Positions 35,890 to 47,557 of a DNA stretch of 64,000 bases are shown here, piece after piece. The position numbers and the translations under genes are program-made. The stretch is from Cantharellus purpuraceus (Eukaryota > Basidiomycota > Agaricomycetes > Cantharellales > Hydnaceae), in contig JALBUN010000010.1 of NCBI GenBank assembly GCA_025174535.1, positions 1,116,001 to 1,180,000 on the forward strand, in the 5' to 3' direction. How positions within the stretch are numbered: the stretch's first letter is position 1; every line of letters starts with the position of its first letter. The notes beneath the pieces are model-generated. The model was not told where the DNA came from, did no database searches, and saw only the letters and a program-made list of their open reading frames with translations.

Positions 35890-37216
35890 ATGTCCGTTTC
35901 CCTAAGTCCTAGTACATCTCTAGGCTTCAATAGTGAGTTTTCGACCGTCTCTCCTAGGACGTCTTGTTCAGTCCTGACCGGCCGCCCAGGACCGCTCACT
36001 GAGCTCGTCAAGCGTACCTTAACGATTACAAACCAGAATGCTCAACCTGTGGCATTCAAGGTCAAAACAACCGCTCCAAAGGTGGGTTCCCTTAGTATGA
36101 GCGCGTCGTTTGATAGCTTCTAGGGTTAGTGTTGACCGGGTGTGTGTGGACAGCTGTATAGTGTGCGCCCCAATGCTGGCAGGGTCGAGCCTGGAGAGAG
36201 TGTTGGCGTCTCGGTGCAGCTACAACCTATGAAAGAGGAGCCCCCGCCGCATGTCAAATGTCGGGACAAGTTCCTGGTGCAAAGCACGACGATCACACCG
36301 GATAAAGAAAACATGAGTCTCGCGGAGATCGTACGTGTTGTGATTTCGGGTCCCCGTTGCGGTCGCCTGACTTTGTTTTATTTCCAAGTGGAATCTAGGG
36401 GAGGGTGACTCCGACGTAAAGGTTCACCAGCAAAAAATCAAGGTAGTATATTTGCCGCCCGAGGGTCAGATTTTAGAAGAGGAACCGGAGGAAGTCATAC
36501 ATCATACTAGCCATAGAACGGTGACGTCAGAGGAGGGCTCCCGTGTAGGTGATGTGCCTCCGTATGTTGACTTGGACCTGACGAGCTATTTTCTATAGCA
36601 CTATGAGACAGTTCGTCAGCATCCGTCAGGGGTCAACGGACATGCGCCATCCTATCCCGTCCCCGTCTTTGACCAGTCTTCCCACCGCTCTTCAGCGCCC
36701 GATCGCTCTTCCTCCCCCCATATTGATGAGTCATTCGTCGCGGCACGCGAGGAGCAGTCTCGTATGGAGGAGCGCCAGGCAACTCGTGCCACCCCGAGTC
36801 CAGGGCCAGAACCTCGTCAACCGAGCCCAATGCCTGTCGTGAACGTCAATGTACACACCCCGCCCGCCGTGCAGCCCCCGTCTCCGCCTGATCGATCATT
36901 CGTATCTTCCGCTCCTGTTTTCACTGAAAACGATAAGGCGCAGGAGGATGACCTTGTTATGAAACTTGCGGAGGCACAGAACGAGATTCAGCGGTTGCGT
37001 GCGCTCCTCGCAGCGACGCCAGACCCTGCCGAGATCAGACGAAGAGCGAGGGCATTATCATCAGAAGAGACAGTTGTCAGTGAAGGAGATGCTGCGAGCG
37101 ACGTCGGGACAAATTTCCCCGAACAAAGTACAAGTTCACGCCAGGATGGTGCGTCCCCTCAGCAAGTTGGGATCATCGCCCTTATGGTCTTCATAATCAC
37201 ATATTTGTTCTTCTAA
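35890..37216 (+). CDS. VAP/Scs2-like ER membrane protein (MSP domain, tail anchor)
   Basis: An ER membrane tether that recruits FFAT-motif proteins to contact sites. The N-terminal MSP domain spans three exons: LTELVKRTLTITNQNAQPVAFKVKTTAPK, then LYSVRPNAGRVEPGESVGVSV and KCRDKFLVQSTTI, then an AEIWNLGEG joint. The PxKLYxVRPNxGRxEPG and KDKFLVQS-type segments are the family signature and form the FFAT-binding face. A long Pro/Ser-rich linker follows. The predicted coiled coil (AEAQNEIQRLRALLAATPDPAEIRRRAR) precedes a C-terminal helix, VGIIALMVFIITYLFF, which ends the protein as a tail anchor. Four short introns. Full length and apparently intact. Confidence 0.92.
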
Positions 37217-38340
37217 AAAATATTTGGGGGAAGGGGGGAGGCGGACAACGGCAGCTTATGTAATTGCTTTTCTTTATCTCAAGTCGAGCCTTGGATGCTG
37301 GTTTGAGGAAGCGGCCGCAACTAGACATCGCTTTGAATCACGGGATTCTTGTGCATATGCCTTGTACATTCGGCCGCATTTAGCGTAGTTTCACTGTTTT
37401 TGCTGTCGACGTTCCACACTGTTCTTAACTTGTAATGAGGTGGTTTACCGATTGATGACGAAATACAAACGTCTTATCTTAGTTTGTTCGAGACCTGAGA
37501 AGCTGATCTTGCATAGCAGAACCCAACAGTCGATGAACGTGTTCAGTCGGACTATGGCTATGGCTGAGCTGAAAATATCAAAGTCGATGACAATTCACTG
37601 TAGAATCTGATGCGACGTAAGAGAAGGTAAGATACATTATAAGCGGCTCACTGAGCCAGAAGAAATCGTTTGCCTTCTCTGTGTCACAGGCGCCGAAGCT
37701 GAAAGATTACAATGTCAAGAGGGGGAAGGAAGCACAAGAAGGCGGCGGAGCACACCCTGTCGTATTCTTGAAGCCATAATGAGCGGGATTATCTAAGATG
37801 GTGTTGAACCATGTATGCGCGTCAAAGGACATTGCATTCGTTTCGGGATGAGTACGTGAGAAATTGGAGACCAAGGACTGGAGCGCATCATTGAATAGGA
37901 TAATGTTTTGCTTCAGGGGTGGTCCGTGAATATGATTGTTTGTCCATGCAGGTGGGCGTACCTCAGGAAATTGCGTGGATGGTACCTACCACAGCGCATT
38001 GGCCGCGTTGTGCCCGTAACTTGACCTGGTCGACTAGCGGTAGACTGGTGTTCTCATGCAATGGCAACAGGTCTCCAGATATGTCAGCCCCTGCAAAAGC
38101 AAAAGTTATAAAGCTAATGGGGAGCACAGGATGATGGGAGTCCAGCTAAGCGGCTATTCGGTTATATGTCACATCGGCCACTAAACTGCGGTCGATTTAA
38201 TATCCAGGTTGAACTTGATTTTGTTTCCCCGCACCATATCAATGGGTTGAGAAGAATATCGATGGTGAAACGGTTCGTCCTTGGTGCTTGTCGTTGGAAT
38301 AAGTGGCGATTAACCGCCAACTCGTGCGCTCAGCCACAGA
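37217..38340. other. Intergenic, nothing recognised
   Basis: About 1.1 kb. Its right end may contain lost 5' exons of the CWF19 homologue, but I recognise nothing before about 38380. Confidence 0.4.
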
Positions 38341-38345
38341 AGACA

Positions 38346-40633
38346 TTAGTCGCTGAACCACAGGGTTCACAAGCTGATCGCCAGGACTTCTTCTCATCAT
38401 TTGGTACGGAAAGAAAGCGAAAAGAACCACAGGAACGCCCTGATCCCGACAGAGTTCGTTTGTTGTTGTTCTTTCCTGAGTGTATCTAAAACGTGGTGCG
38501 GCTCGTCATCAGCTCGAGAGAAATAAATCCTCATCTCAAGGAGGAAAAGTCTATCGACGAGTGTGTTCCTCCAATGTCTAGACCCTCCACCCCAGGCGGG
38601 CCAGGATCGCAATGACACATGATGAAGCTTCGTCGTGTATGAAACGGTCGAAGAACACAAATTGGATAAGTTTGGCACGTTGGAAACCTTCGAAGAAGCG
38701 AAAGAAGAAAGGCGGACACTTGATGATCAGGAGGGAAGACGCGCCTCCCTAGGTCGAAGAGATGACCCTGGTAAGAGTAGGGAGCCGACCAGGGGTGGCG
38801 AGCAGCGATACATGTTTTCGGAGGTTGGGGCTGCTACGATTGCTAGTCGCAGCACCGAATCTTTTCGCCGTCCCGGTGGTGCGGACCATAGTGGGCCCTC
38901 TACTCCTGGTACTGGCCGAGGAAGTGTTCCTCCTACCAATAAACGATTGGATTCGCTACGGTTGCCTTCTGAAGCCTCCTCTCCTGCTGCCGCTTCTTCG
39001 GTTCCCACCTCCATACCCACAGTCATGACGCCACCCATTGCCGGACATGGGAAGGCTGATGGGTTATCCCCGACCGAACTGAATAATGCTCAAGTAGCAA
39101 GATCTCTTGGTGGAGGCCCTCTTGAAGGCGGAAGTAAGGCCAGGGCGGTAAGGTATTGCCGACAGTGGATGCAAGAGGGCGATTGTACGATGTTGGCCAA
39201 AGCAAGAATGACGAGCCGGTTCTATCTGGTAATAGGAAGAAGAAAGATCGGGGTTGTCATATACAGTTCTATGCACCCTCTTTGTGCTCAACTTAGGACA
39301 GGCGGAAAATCACGACCCCAAAACTAAACAGTTTGTACGATACAACGCGGACGATGACAGCACAACCCTCGGCGATATGTTACGACAAGAAAAGTTTGGT
39401 GCTGGCATGGCTGATCAGAAAGGCTTTGATGCGGAACTTGCGAGAGCCACCGTGGGCGATGGGAAGTTCCAGGTGGAACGCTTCACTATGTTTCATTACT
39501 ATCTTATTGATAGCGTGTTTTATACAGGATGATCTGGAGTACATGGACGACAATGCGGAGAAACTCGGACGTAAAAAGATGCGCTCGGACGCAATGAAAC
39601 GACAGTTTGCTACCAATGGTGCGATTCTTATGATATTGTTATACCTGACAGACTCTCTAGACTATGCTCGGACTAAGAGAGTGCTGGATACGTGTTACCA
39701 TTGCGAAGATGACTCGTCACCAAAGGCTCCTGTTATTGCCATGGCTACTCGTTGTTATCTCGCATGTCCCCCTCACGAGGAGCTAGTCGATGGACACTGT
39801 CATATTGTGCCAATTCAGCATCATTTGTCGACATTGGAAGGGGACGACGACCTGTGGGACGAGATCAGGGTAAGTAGCCAACTCAATGTTGGAAGATTGC
39901 TGATATCCCTACCGCCCCCTAGAATTTCATGAAATGCTTGATGCGCATGTATGCAGAGGAAGACAAAGGGGTGGTGTTCTACGAGACCATTGTCAACATC
40001 AAATGGCAAAAGCACACTTATATTGAATGTGTTCCGGCTCCCTGGAACATTTTTGAACTGTTGCCCGCGTACTTCAAGGTTCGAAAATTGCCCCACTTCA
40101 TCTTTGTTAATTGAGCTGAGATGTTAGTTGTAGGAGTCTATCTTGCAATCTGAAAGCGAATGGTCGCAACATAAGAAACTCATTGATTTTTCTGCGCGGC
40201 TTGGTGGGTTTCGACGTGCCATGGTGCCTCATTTCCCGTACTTTATGGTTCAATGGGACCATAAGGGTGAGAAAGGCTATGGTCATGTAATCGAAGGCTC
40301 AGATGATGCTGGGGGGTCCGGGGAGGCAGATGGAGCCATTGAGGAGGGAGATAAGGGTGGTGGGGAATTTCCGCGGTAAGGCTTCACTTCATTATGTTCC
40401 CAGTCTGTATTTTTATTGATTTGTTGTTTAGATATTTCGCCGAAGAAATCATTGGAAATCAATTGGACGTCGAGCCTCGGCGGTGGCGTCGCCCAAGAAA
40501 AATCAACTTTGGATTCAATAAAGAATGGGTCGCTGCTTTTCGAGCGGAATATGATAAGTACGATTGGACTGGGATGATTGAGTCAATCGTAATACTGGCT
40601 CGAGTTTCGGTCATGCTATTGGAGTTTACCTGA
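38346..40633 (+). pseudogene. CWF19-like splicing factor with a disrupted N-terminal half
   Basis: Cwf19 proteins act in lariat-intron turnover with the Ntc/Cwf complex. The C-terminal part is complete: FVRYNADDDSTTLGDMLRQEKFGAGMADQK, DLEYMDDNAEKLGRKKM, RVLDTCYHCEDDSSPKAP, GHCHIVPIQHH (HIT-like HxHxxP), KWQKHTYIECVP, GFRRAMVPHFPYFMVQWD and FAEEIIGN...RRWRRP, with five short in-phase introns (quoted in pieces). The N-terminal half is damaged. DFFSSFGTERKR (about 38387) is followed by INPHLKEEKSIDE and MSRPSTPGGPGSQ, then an in-frame TGA at 38613-38615 where family members have Trp. A frameshift at about 38634 follows, before YETVEEHKLDKFGTLE. A further frame change near 39150 sits ahead of LPTVDARGRLYDVGQ. 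No upstream start is found. Either a pseudogene or a gene whose 5' half was misassembled. Confidence 0.7.
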
Positions 40634-40921
40634 AAGCTACCCAAGGGTGACTCAATATGGATCGATGGGATCTAGGAAACTTTAGTTTGCTGCTGAAGCC
40701 TCTCAAGCTATTCAGTGTATCGTACACCTACTTCTGTGCAACTACAAATACTCATCTTATGGTGCCTCTGGCTTGTTCTCTCCTCCGTTCATCTGGTCGG
40801 TCTCATATTTTGGGTAATTATACGCCTTGTCCGTAAGTAAAGTCTACGTTTGTCGGAGTCTGAACGACAAGCCCTCTTCGTTTTGCCGCCATCTCCCTCC
40901 CACCTTCAAGTAGGTCTGCTT
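40634..40921. other. Spacer before the tandem repeat
   Basis: It holds the CWF19 3' flank and the start of the C/T-rich sequence that leads into the ~91-base repeat. No gene is seen. Confidence 0.4.
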
Positions 40922-41340
40922 GTTAGGTGAACTGAAGTCTCGCGCTCAGTTAATCCTTACACTCCTCGTTCTTCCGCTACGTTCACCCACTCCCACCAAG
41001 TAATTTTGGTTGTTAGGTGAACTGAAGTCTCGCGCTCAGTTGTGAATCCTTACACTCCTCGTTCTTCCGCCACGTTCACCACTCCCACCACCAAGTAATT
41101 CTGGTTGTTAGGCGAGCTGAAGTCTCACGCTCAGTTGTGAATCCTTACACTCGTTCTTCCGCCACGGTCACCCACTCCCACCACCAAGTAGTTTGGTTGG
41201 CAGGTGAACTGAAGTATCACGCTCAGTTGTGAATCTTTACACTCCTCGTTCTTCTGCCGCGTTCACCCACTCCCACCATCTCTAGTTGTTAGGTGAACTG
41301 AAGTCTCGCGCTCAGTAGTGAATCCTTCACTCCTTGTTCT
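40922..41340 (+). repeat. Five-unit ~91-base tandem repeat upstream of the Crinkler-like gene
   Basis: Units begin at about 40922, 41012, 41107, 41199 and 41288, spaced 90, 95, 92 and 89 bases. Each starts GTTAGGTGAACTGAAGT, continues CxCGCTCAGTxxTGAATC, TTACACTCCTCGTTCTTC and CCACGTTCACC, and ends CTCCCACCAxCAAGTA. Variation is by scattered substitutions and short indels. The last unit stops about 30 bases before the ATG at 41371, so the array occupies the promoter or 5' UTR of that gene. Confidence 0.92.
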
Positions 41341-41370
41341 TGAAAGTGCTGTAACGACACTGCCGAGGCA

Positions 41371-44244
41371 ATGGATGTTGACCAGTCTGACCTGGATGCT
41401 GCTGTCATCCAAGATCCCAATTACAAGAAAGTCATTGCTGGTATTGCCGGTGATGCAATGATTCAGGAGTGGGAAGCATTCTGGATCTTAGGAGCCATCT
41501 TCCAGCACGCTGATGTCAGTGAACGACTTCGGGGGTCAATTTCTACGCTCGGTTTTTATTGGGCAAAAGAAGATCTGGACATCATTCACCACTGTGTGAA
41601 AACATCACGTTTTCAGCCTGCACTAGGTTCGATATTCATGTTCACACCTGGATAGTTTTCACCTCACTCGCAGATCATTTTCGTAAGCTTTCCTCTCATG
41701 ATTAGAAGTTTTGTTTGACTATATGGATGGCAAGGGGACAAGATAAGGAGAGCGACTACAAGGACGCCCAGTCCTCCTCCAATTCGGTCAGTGTTATGTT
41801 TAGACATTTACTTCTGCCATTCATTATGCTTGCAGAAAGATAAATGACGTTCTTAATGAAGCTAACATCTTCTTGGACTCTATCAAACTTCGGTTGACCG
41901 ATCGAGCACGGCAAGATATATCTTATTCTGATCCAGCCAGTAACAACTACTCTATGTTCATGGATGGATTCGGCAAGATGTACCGTGAAGATAAAAAGGT
42001 TCGTGGCAGGGTGGATGATTTGTTCAAGTCCGATGACCCTGAACCACGGTGAGACAGCAGCATGAATGAGCTTCGGTGACATTGATTTTATCATCCCAGA
42101 TTATTGTTCAATACTAGTGGTTCCGGTAAAACTCGGCTACTTGTTGAGGGTCTCTGCCAGCATTGGGGATTTTATTTTACAGGTCATGCACATCCCGCTG
42201 GACGAGTGGCCCTTGGTTCAGAAGATGTGCGGGCCTCTTGGGAGGCTCTTGAAAGTTCTGATGGCTTCATTAAAGACATACTAAAGGAGTCCCCTGGTAC
42301 GCGAGACCAGAAACGCAAGGTCAATTCAGACATTGCCCGTCGCATCTTCGACAGCCTCTTGCTATCAAGGAGCCTGGTTCTTGAAGAATTTCTCCGATGT
42401 GGGGCAAGCATCACAGATGAAGATCTCCTTCGTCGCTGGACCCAACTTCAACTGGCTCCGTTTGAGGAGAACGGTTCAGATATATTCACTTGGGTTTTGA
42501 CAGTAATACTTAAATGTGTGGATAGTCAAGGTATATGCCGAGAATTGATATCAAGTATAGCCCGGGTCAAAACTAGGTGTCAAGGACCGATATGGATTGT
42601 TCTGGATGAAGCGCAGATAATGTCAGACCAGTTTGCCTCTGCATTTTACACTGAGGACGGTGAGAAAAAGACTCAGAAGGGCCACGGACGATCTGTTCTC
42701 CGAGAGATGGTCCTAACGTGTCAACAGGCGCTCCTTTCAACAAAATTGATTGTCTCAGGAACGGGTCTCTCGCTGGGTCATGTGTCAAAGGATACAGGGT
42801 CAAATGTATCAAAGCTACTACCTGATTTCATTGTTTGGTCCGATACCGGTGGTTTTGATACACTACAATCCCAAGGAGACTATATCCGTAGCAAACTAGC
42901 ACATTCAAGCCAGCCGCTACCGCAAAAAGTTCTGAATCGGGCTTGGCACTGGCTGCGGGGCAGGTATTTGGCTTCTGTACATGACAGTGTATAATGAACA
43001 CTAATAATTGGATAGGTATCGCTTTACTGCTACTTTCGTGGCGCTTCTAGTGCAATTTGGCATCCACAGAGCACATCCACTGCTCAACGCCTACATTTGT
43101 CAGCTTACACATGGGTATGAACCCACTGATTTTCCTGCCGAGTCTATCACCGATGATGAACGCGATGCTATTAATGCACTCGGACCAATTGATCTACTCA
43201 AGCTATCTGAACATCAGGAACTACGAGCAGACCTAGCTCGCGCCACTTTAGAATTTGTGATGCATGGCAATGTGTGTATCATAAGCAAGCACACTGCTGA
43301 TGTAGTCCGTTTTGGCTTTGCACGGACAATACAACATGACCCAAAGCGACATTGGCATCTGGGTCTCATCTTGCAGGACCAGGGATGCTTGCGTGTTGAG
43401 CTGAACGAACCACTTGCTGTTGCAGCCGCTCTGCAATATTTCGATGGACAGGAAGCATTGTCTATTGATGCACTGCTTGAAGATCACCTCCGAGTCAACT
43501 CACAGCCTGCGATGCGAGGCTTATGGATGGAATCTGTTGTAATGATGGCTTTGACACGTGCATTTGATGGGTGCAGGTCACTTTCTGATATCTTCCAAAT
43601 TCGAGGTGCAGATCAACATTACTTTTCAAAGCCAGCATCATTACAGGCGATAACGGGACAAGGACCACATGGCGCATTTCAGACAGTTCCTGCTCAATAT
43701 GGGAAAGGGTCAATCCCAGTCCTTGGGCTCAAGCTGTTGACACCTGAAGATGTCGAAGGTTGGTTGAATGGCTGTCACACGATATTCCTCTTTCCGCCAG
43801 AGAACATGGGTCCGGACATCATTTTCCTTGCGAAAGCAGGTGATCAGCTTGTATGGATCTTCGTTCAAGTCAAGTCGCGAGCAAAGAAACTTACGCCTAA
43901 GGAGAAGGAGAAAGCCTTCAAATCGGTAGACCCTCAATTCCTCTGGATAGATAAAGTAAGAACTCTTTCAAAGATTGGCTTAGTGTGATTCTAATGGATC
44001 TGATTAGAGCGGGAAGCCTTTCTCTCCTAAGACACGCCCTGGTCTCCCAGAAGAGATGCTGAAGAAAATGAACATTAGTCAGATACCTGTCATCATGGTA
44101 CTTGTTTCGCATCCCTTTGAACTTGATAGCTCTGCGTTGGATGAACTTTGCAGCAAAGGGCTGAAATATGTTGCCACATTTGATGTGAGCAAGGATTCAA
44201 AGTTTGAAAAGGTATTGGAAGAAATCAAGGACATTATAATATAG
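41371..44244 (+). CDS. Crinkler-like (CRN) protein: P-loop NTPase plus PD-(D/E)XK nuclease
   Basis: It belongs by motif order to the CRN/CR-effector families described from oomycetes and fungi, which couple a STAND-like P-loop NTPase to a restriction-endonuclease-fold domain. The ATG at 41371 opens an acidic segment of about 90 residues without a header that I recognise. After two introns comes INDVLNEANIFLDSIKLRL, then the Walker A region NTSGSGKTRLL (about 42108-42140), with LLVEGLCQHWGFYF following. Walker B reads WIVLDEAQ (about 42594). The C-terminal nuclease-like domain has WMESVV (about 43527), then GPDIIFL (about 43808) and IFVQVKSRA (about 43861), fitting PD-x(n)-(D/E/Q)xK. The last exon ends at 44244. 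About 850 residues, all junctions in phase. In these families the role can be host-directed, anti-transposon or selfish; the role here is unknown. The gene sits between a five-unit repeat and retroelement remnants. Confidence 0.75.
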
Positions 44245-45480
44245 TAGGGAGAGTTTTTTTGTTTGTAATGTAGCTAGCTTACTGTATCCTTGGCTTGTAA
44301 AAGTGCATCATGATGCCCTTCAAAAACCAGGGGATGAGACTTATGCATGTACATGCTATTTTGAATTGACCACAAATTCTTTGACCTGCAAAATAATGAT
44401 CTATAAAAGTGACCTGTTATGACTATATTCATTAACACCCAGATCCCTGTCCAATCCACTCAGATCCCCATGCATATGAAATCTATACTCCATTTGGAAA
44501 CCGTCACATCTCCATTTACCTGTCCGATTGTCACCACTGATTCCACCCATCCATCTCTGGTTCCAATTGATGCATCAGCACCACCATAGGAACCTGGACA
44601 TCTGTCCCCGTCAGCCTTGGAGACCGATCACTGGAGTAATTATTATTAGATTTCAATTATGTATTTAAGCTGTCCGACTGGGGACTTTATTCCCCAGTTC
44701 AAATATCAAATCACGCCTAGTTCCTAAGTCTGATCCTAAAGCTCTAAGTCATACTCTGTCTCTGAAATCTCAGACACTGGTATTAGTGAGGGCGCAGCAC
44801 ATAAGCTGAAGCCAAGTCCATTCAGACCCCCATGACGTACCTGACTCCTCCAACTCCAACCAAACCTCCGACCTAACCTCTGACCTAATCTCTGACCCCG
44901 ATTCGGACCAAGTGCGTAACATGACCTAAGTATTCCTGTCTGGAGTGAAGGTGAAATTACATGTCCCTCAGCTGTAAATTAAACAACATGCTTGTAGTAA
45001 TTGAAAGACACTCAAGCACTATCTGTAGAGAAGTTCCAGGTGACATCATATCATGGGTGGGGCCTATACAGCCTGACCATCCTCAGGTCTTATGGAATTG
45101 GGAGCCACCCAACACCACCAAGTGTTACACACTAGGTCTGATGGGGACTGTTACGCACTAGGTCCGATTTGGGGGTTGGAGATTGGGTTGGAGTGACGGT
45201 GTATGGGAACCACCTTTTCCCTATCAAATTCCATTTATGCAGCACCAATGTGCTATTCTTTGCTTTTCCATTCCTAAATATCAGCATATATTTGATGCTT
45301 GTACCTGGAATGGACTTATTCAAATATTCTCTATTTTTCCATATTTTTTCGGGAATATTCCATGCAGAACTCAGCTCAGAATCATTTATTTCTGCTGTGC
45401 TACAGTTGTGGACCCATAGGCGCCCACAAACCTTCGCGCAGCCGGCTCTCCCCTTTTGGACCAGGCATTTGGCCTGAATA
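44245..45480. other. AT-rich intergenic, probable old transposon debris
   Basis: No coding sequence is recognisable. A short imperfect repeat of CTCTGACCTAA words occurs at 44860-44900. Composition and repeated CAGATC/TGATCA words resemble the LTR-like sequence that follows. Confidence 0.4.
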
Positions 45481-46335
45481 TAAGCTCAGATGTCTCTGAT
45501 CAATAAATATTCTCTAACTTAACAACCACAGCCTCTCAGGGCACTATTTTCCGTGCAGATCATCACCTGACATGTGGCTATCCATGGCTGTCCAAACCAG
45601 TGCAGAAAACAGGGTGGACACCCTTCTTTTTGCCTGATCAGTGCCTAGTTCAGGGATCAGATCAGCTGATGGGTGATCAAATCAGGTGATTGCCTTGGAA
45701 TATTCTACCCCTTTCCATAACATTCTAGCTGTTTCCCTCTATTATTAGATAGAACTTTCCAGAACCATTATTCAGCTCCTGATCAGTGTTAGTGCTGTGA
45801 TCAGATCCTGTGATTGGCTTGGAATATTCTACCCCTTTCTTCCACCTTCCACAACCTTCCAGTAGTTTCCAGAAGCATTAGTCAGCCCCTGTAAATACAA
45901 TATATAAGGAGGCCATTCTGCCTCTGAAAGAATAATATATCATCATATTCTACCCATCTTCTGCACACCAGTGTGACTAGAGTGACATACAGTGTCATCC
46001 TCTATCTCAGTAACTGTTGATTACCAGTTCAAGGATCTTTTACAGTTGTGTAACTGTACTTGATTGCACTCGAAGTAGTGATATTCCTGCTTTGGGTGTG
46101 AGTGTAGTATCTGCCTCACGTGACTACGAATCTACAGGGTGAGATTGTCTGTCGATAGTCCTGCCATTAGTGCTCTTGTTTAAGTTACTAGTGTGTACTG
46201 CCTTTGCAGAGCATTAGAAGCTTGAACTCGTGTGAAGCAGTTGCTAGACTACTTCACACATTGCTGTTACCCACTTCTGAGTACCACTGGTTGGACGGTT
46301 GGATTCATCCACCTACTTCCTTTAGCCTCTAAGTG
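45481..46335 (+). repeat. LTR-like remnant
   Basis: A non-coding stretch with features of an LTR promoter in plus orientation: TATATAAGGAGGCC at 45901 followed by a C/T-rich start region. Within it TTGGAATATTCTACCCCTTTC occurs twice (about 45693 and 45817), with the TGATCA words around it. No clear terminal TG/CA pair or target duplication was found, so boundaries are approximate. A solo LTR from a different element is plausible but not proven. Confidence 0.35.
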
Positions 46336-46423
46336 CATTCCCCTCTTTTTGGAATATCTGGACCCCTAAGCGTGAACTCTAGACTCTGGAAGTCTTATTC
46401 ATTTCTTGCTGCTAAGAAACGTA

Positions 46424-47480
46424 TTACCTTTCTGCGTATAGTCTGCATTGACCAATACAAAGGATTGTAACCAAAGTACAAACATTAAATCGTTTCTGGA
46501 GTTGTGCTGCAGCAGGGTTTGATATTCTTCTCAGCTGTTCATTCACGGAATTGTGGTGATTTAGAGTTTGCCCTAACACCATAATTTTGCAGGTTCCAAA
46601 ACATAAGCCAGTAGTGGCGTTCGGAGCATTATTATACACAAATTCTGCGAGTGGGAGTAAGTTGGACCAGTTGTCCTGTTGGTAGTTGCAATAGACTCGG
46701 AGGTACTGTTCCAAAGTCTGGTTCATTTGTTTGGTTTGTCCATCGGCTTCTGGATGGTATCCGGAGGTGAAGTGGAGTTTAATGTCCAAGGCCTTTCCAA
46801 GGGTTTGGAAGAAAAAGGACACGAACTCCGTACCTCAGTCGGAGGTAATGTGTGATGGAACTCCATGCTTGGAGAAGACATGGAGCACAAATAATTTTGC
46901 AAGCATAGGAGCTGTGATGGTGTCGACTGTAGGAATGAAAATGGACTGCTTGGTGAGGCGATCCACAATAACTAGGATGGTGTCATAACCGGAGGAAGCT
47001 GGAAGCTTCTCAATGAAGTCCATGGATATGGAGTTCCACAGCCTCTCCGGAACGGGGAGTTGCTTGAGTAGTCCATAAGGACGATGTCTCTGTGACTTTG
47101 AGTGCATACAAGTGGTACATGATTTGTTGTAGGACTTAATGGAACCACGGAGTTTGGGCCAGACATAGTCTCGCCTGATTAGGTCTATAGTTCGGTTTTG
47201 TCCAAAATGACTGGAGATTGGATGGTCATGTCTATTCTGGAGTATGCAGAGTCAGAGATTGTTCACATCAGGAATGTAGATGCGGTTGTCTAGACAGAGT
47301 AAGCCTTCCGAGTCAATGGACCAGCGATTGGTCGGTTTATTGAGATGATCAGAGATGGCTGGATCTGATCAGAGTGCGGATCGGATATTGGAGTGGAGTG
47401 TGTCAACGTCCATAGTGATGGCTGCTCGGAGGACTGGGGAGTAGAACGTTGTAGCTCAGAGGGATGCCATTAACTGTTCA
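46424..47480 (-). pseudogene. Integrase of the Ty3/gypsy element
   Basis: The zinc-binding region has HDHPISSHFGQNRT and CTTCMHSKSQRH. The core carries SISMDFIEKLP (first catalytic Asp), VIVDRLTKQSIFIP and SKHGVPSHITSD, the second Asp, followed at once by a TGA at 46837-46835 in place of the Arg of SDRGTEF. The third acidic residue follows in HPEADGQTKQMNQTLEQYLR. Further TGAs lie at 47254, 47371 and 47458 (first base on the minus strand). The distal end is duplicated at 50574-50847. Confidence 0.85.
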
Positions 47481-47557
47481 TTAGTGAACACAGGCCTAAA
47501 ATTATGCAGATTTACTGCTGCATAATTATTTCCTCCCTCTTTAGGATAGACGTCCCA

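Noticed and set aside
40922..41340. CRISPR-like array
   Set aside because: Units are contiguous without spacers and the genome is fungal; this is an ordinary tandem repeat.
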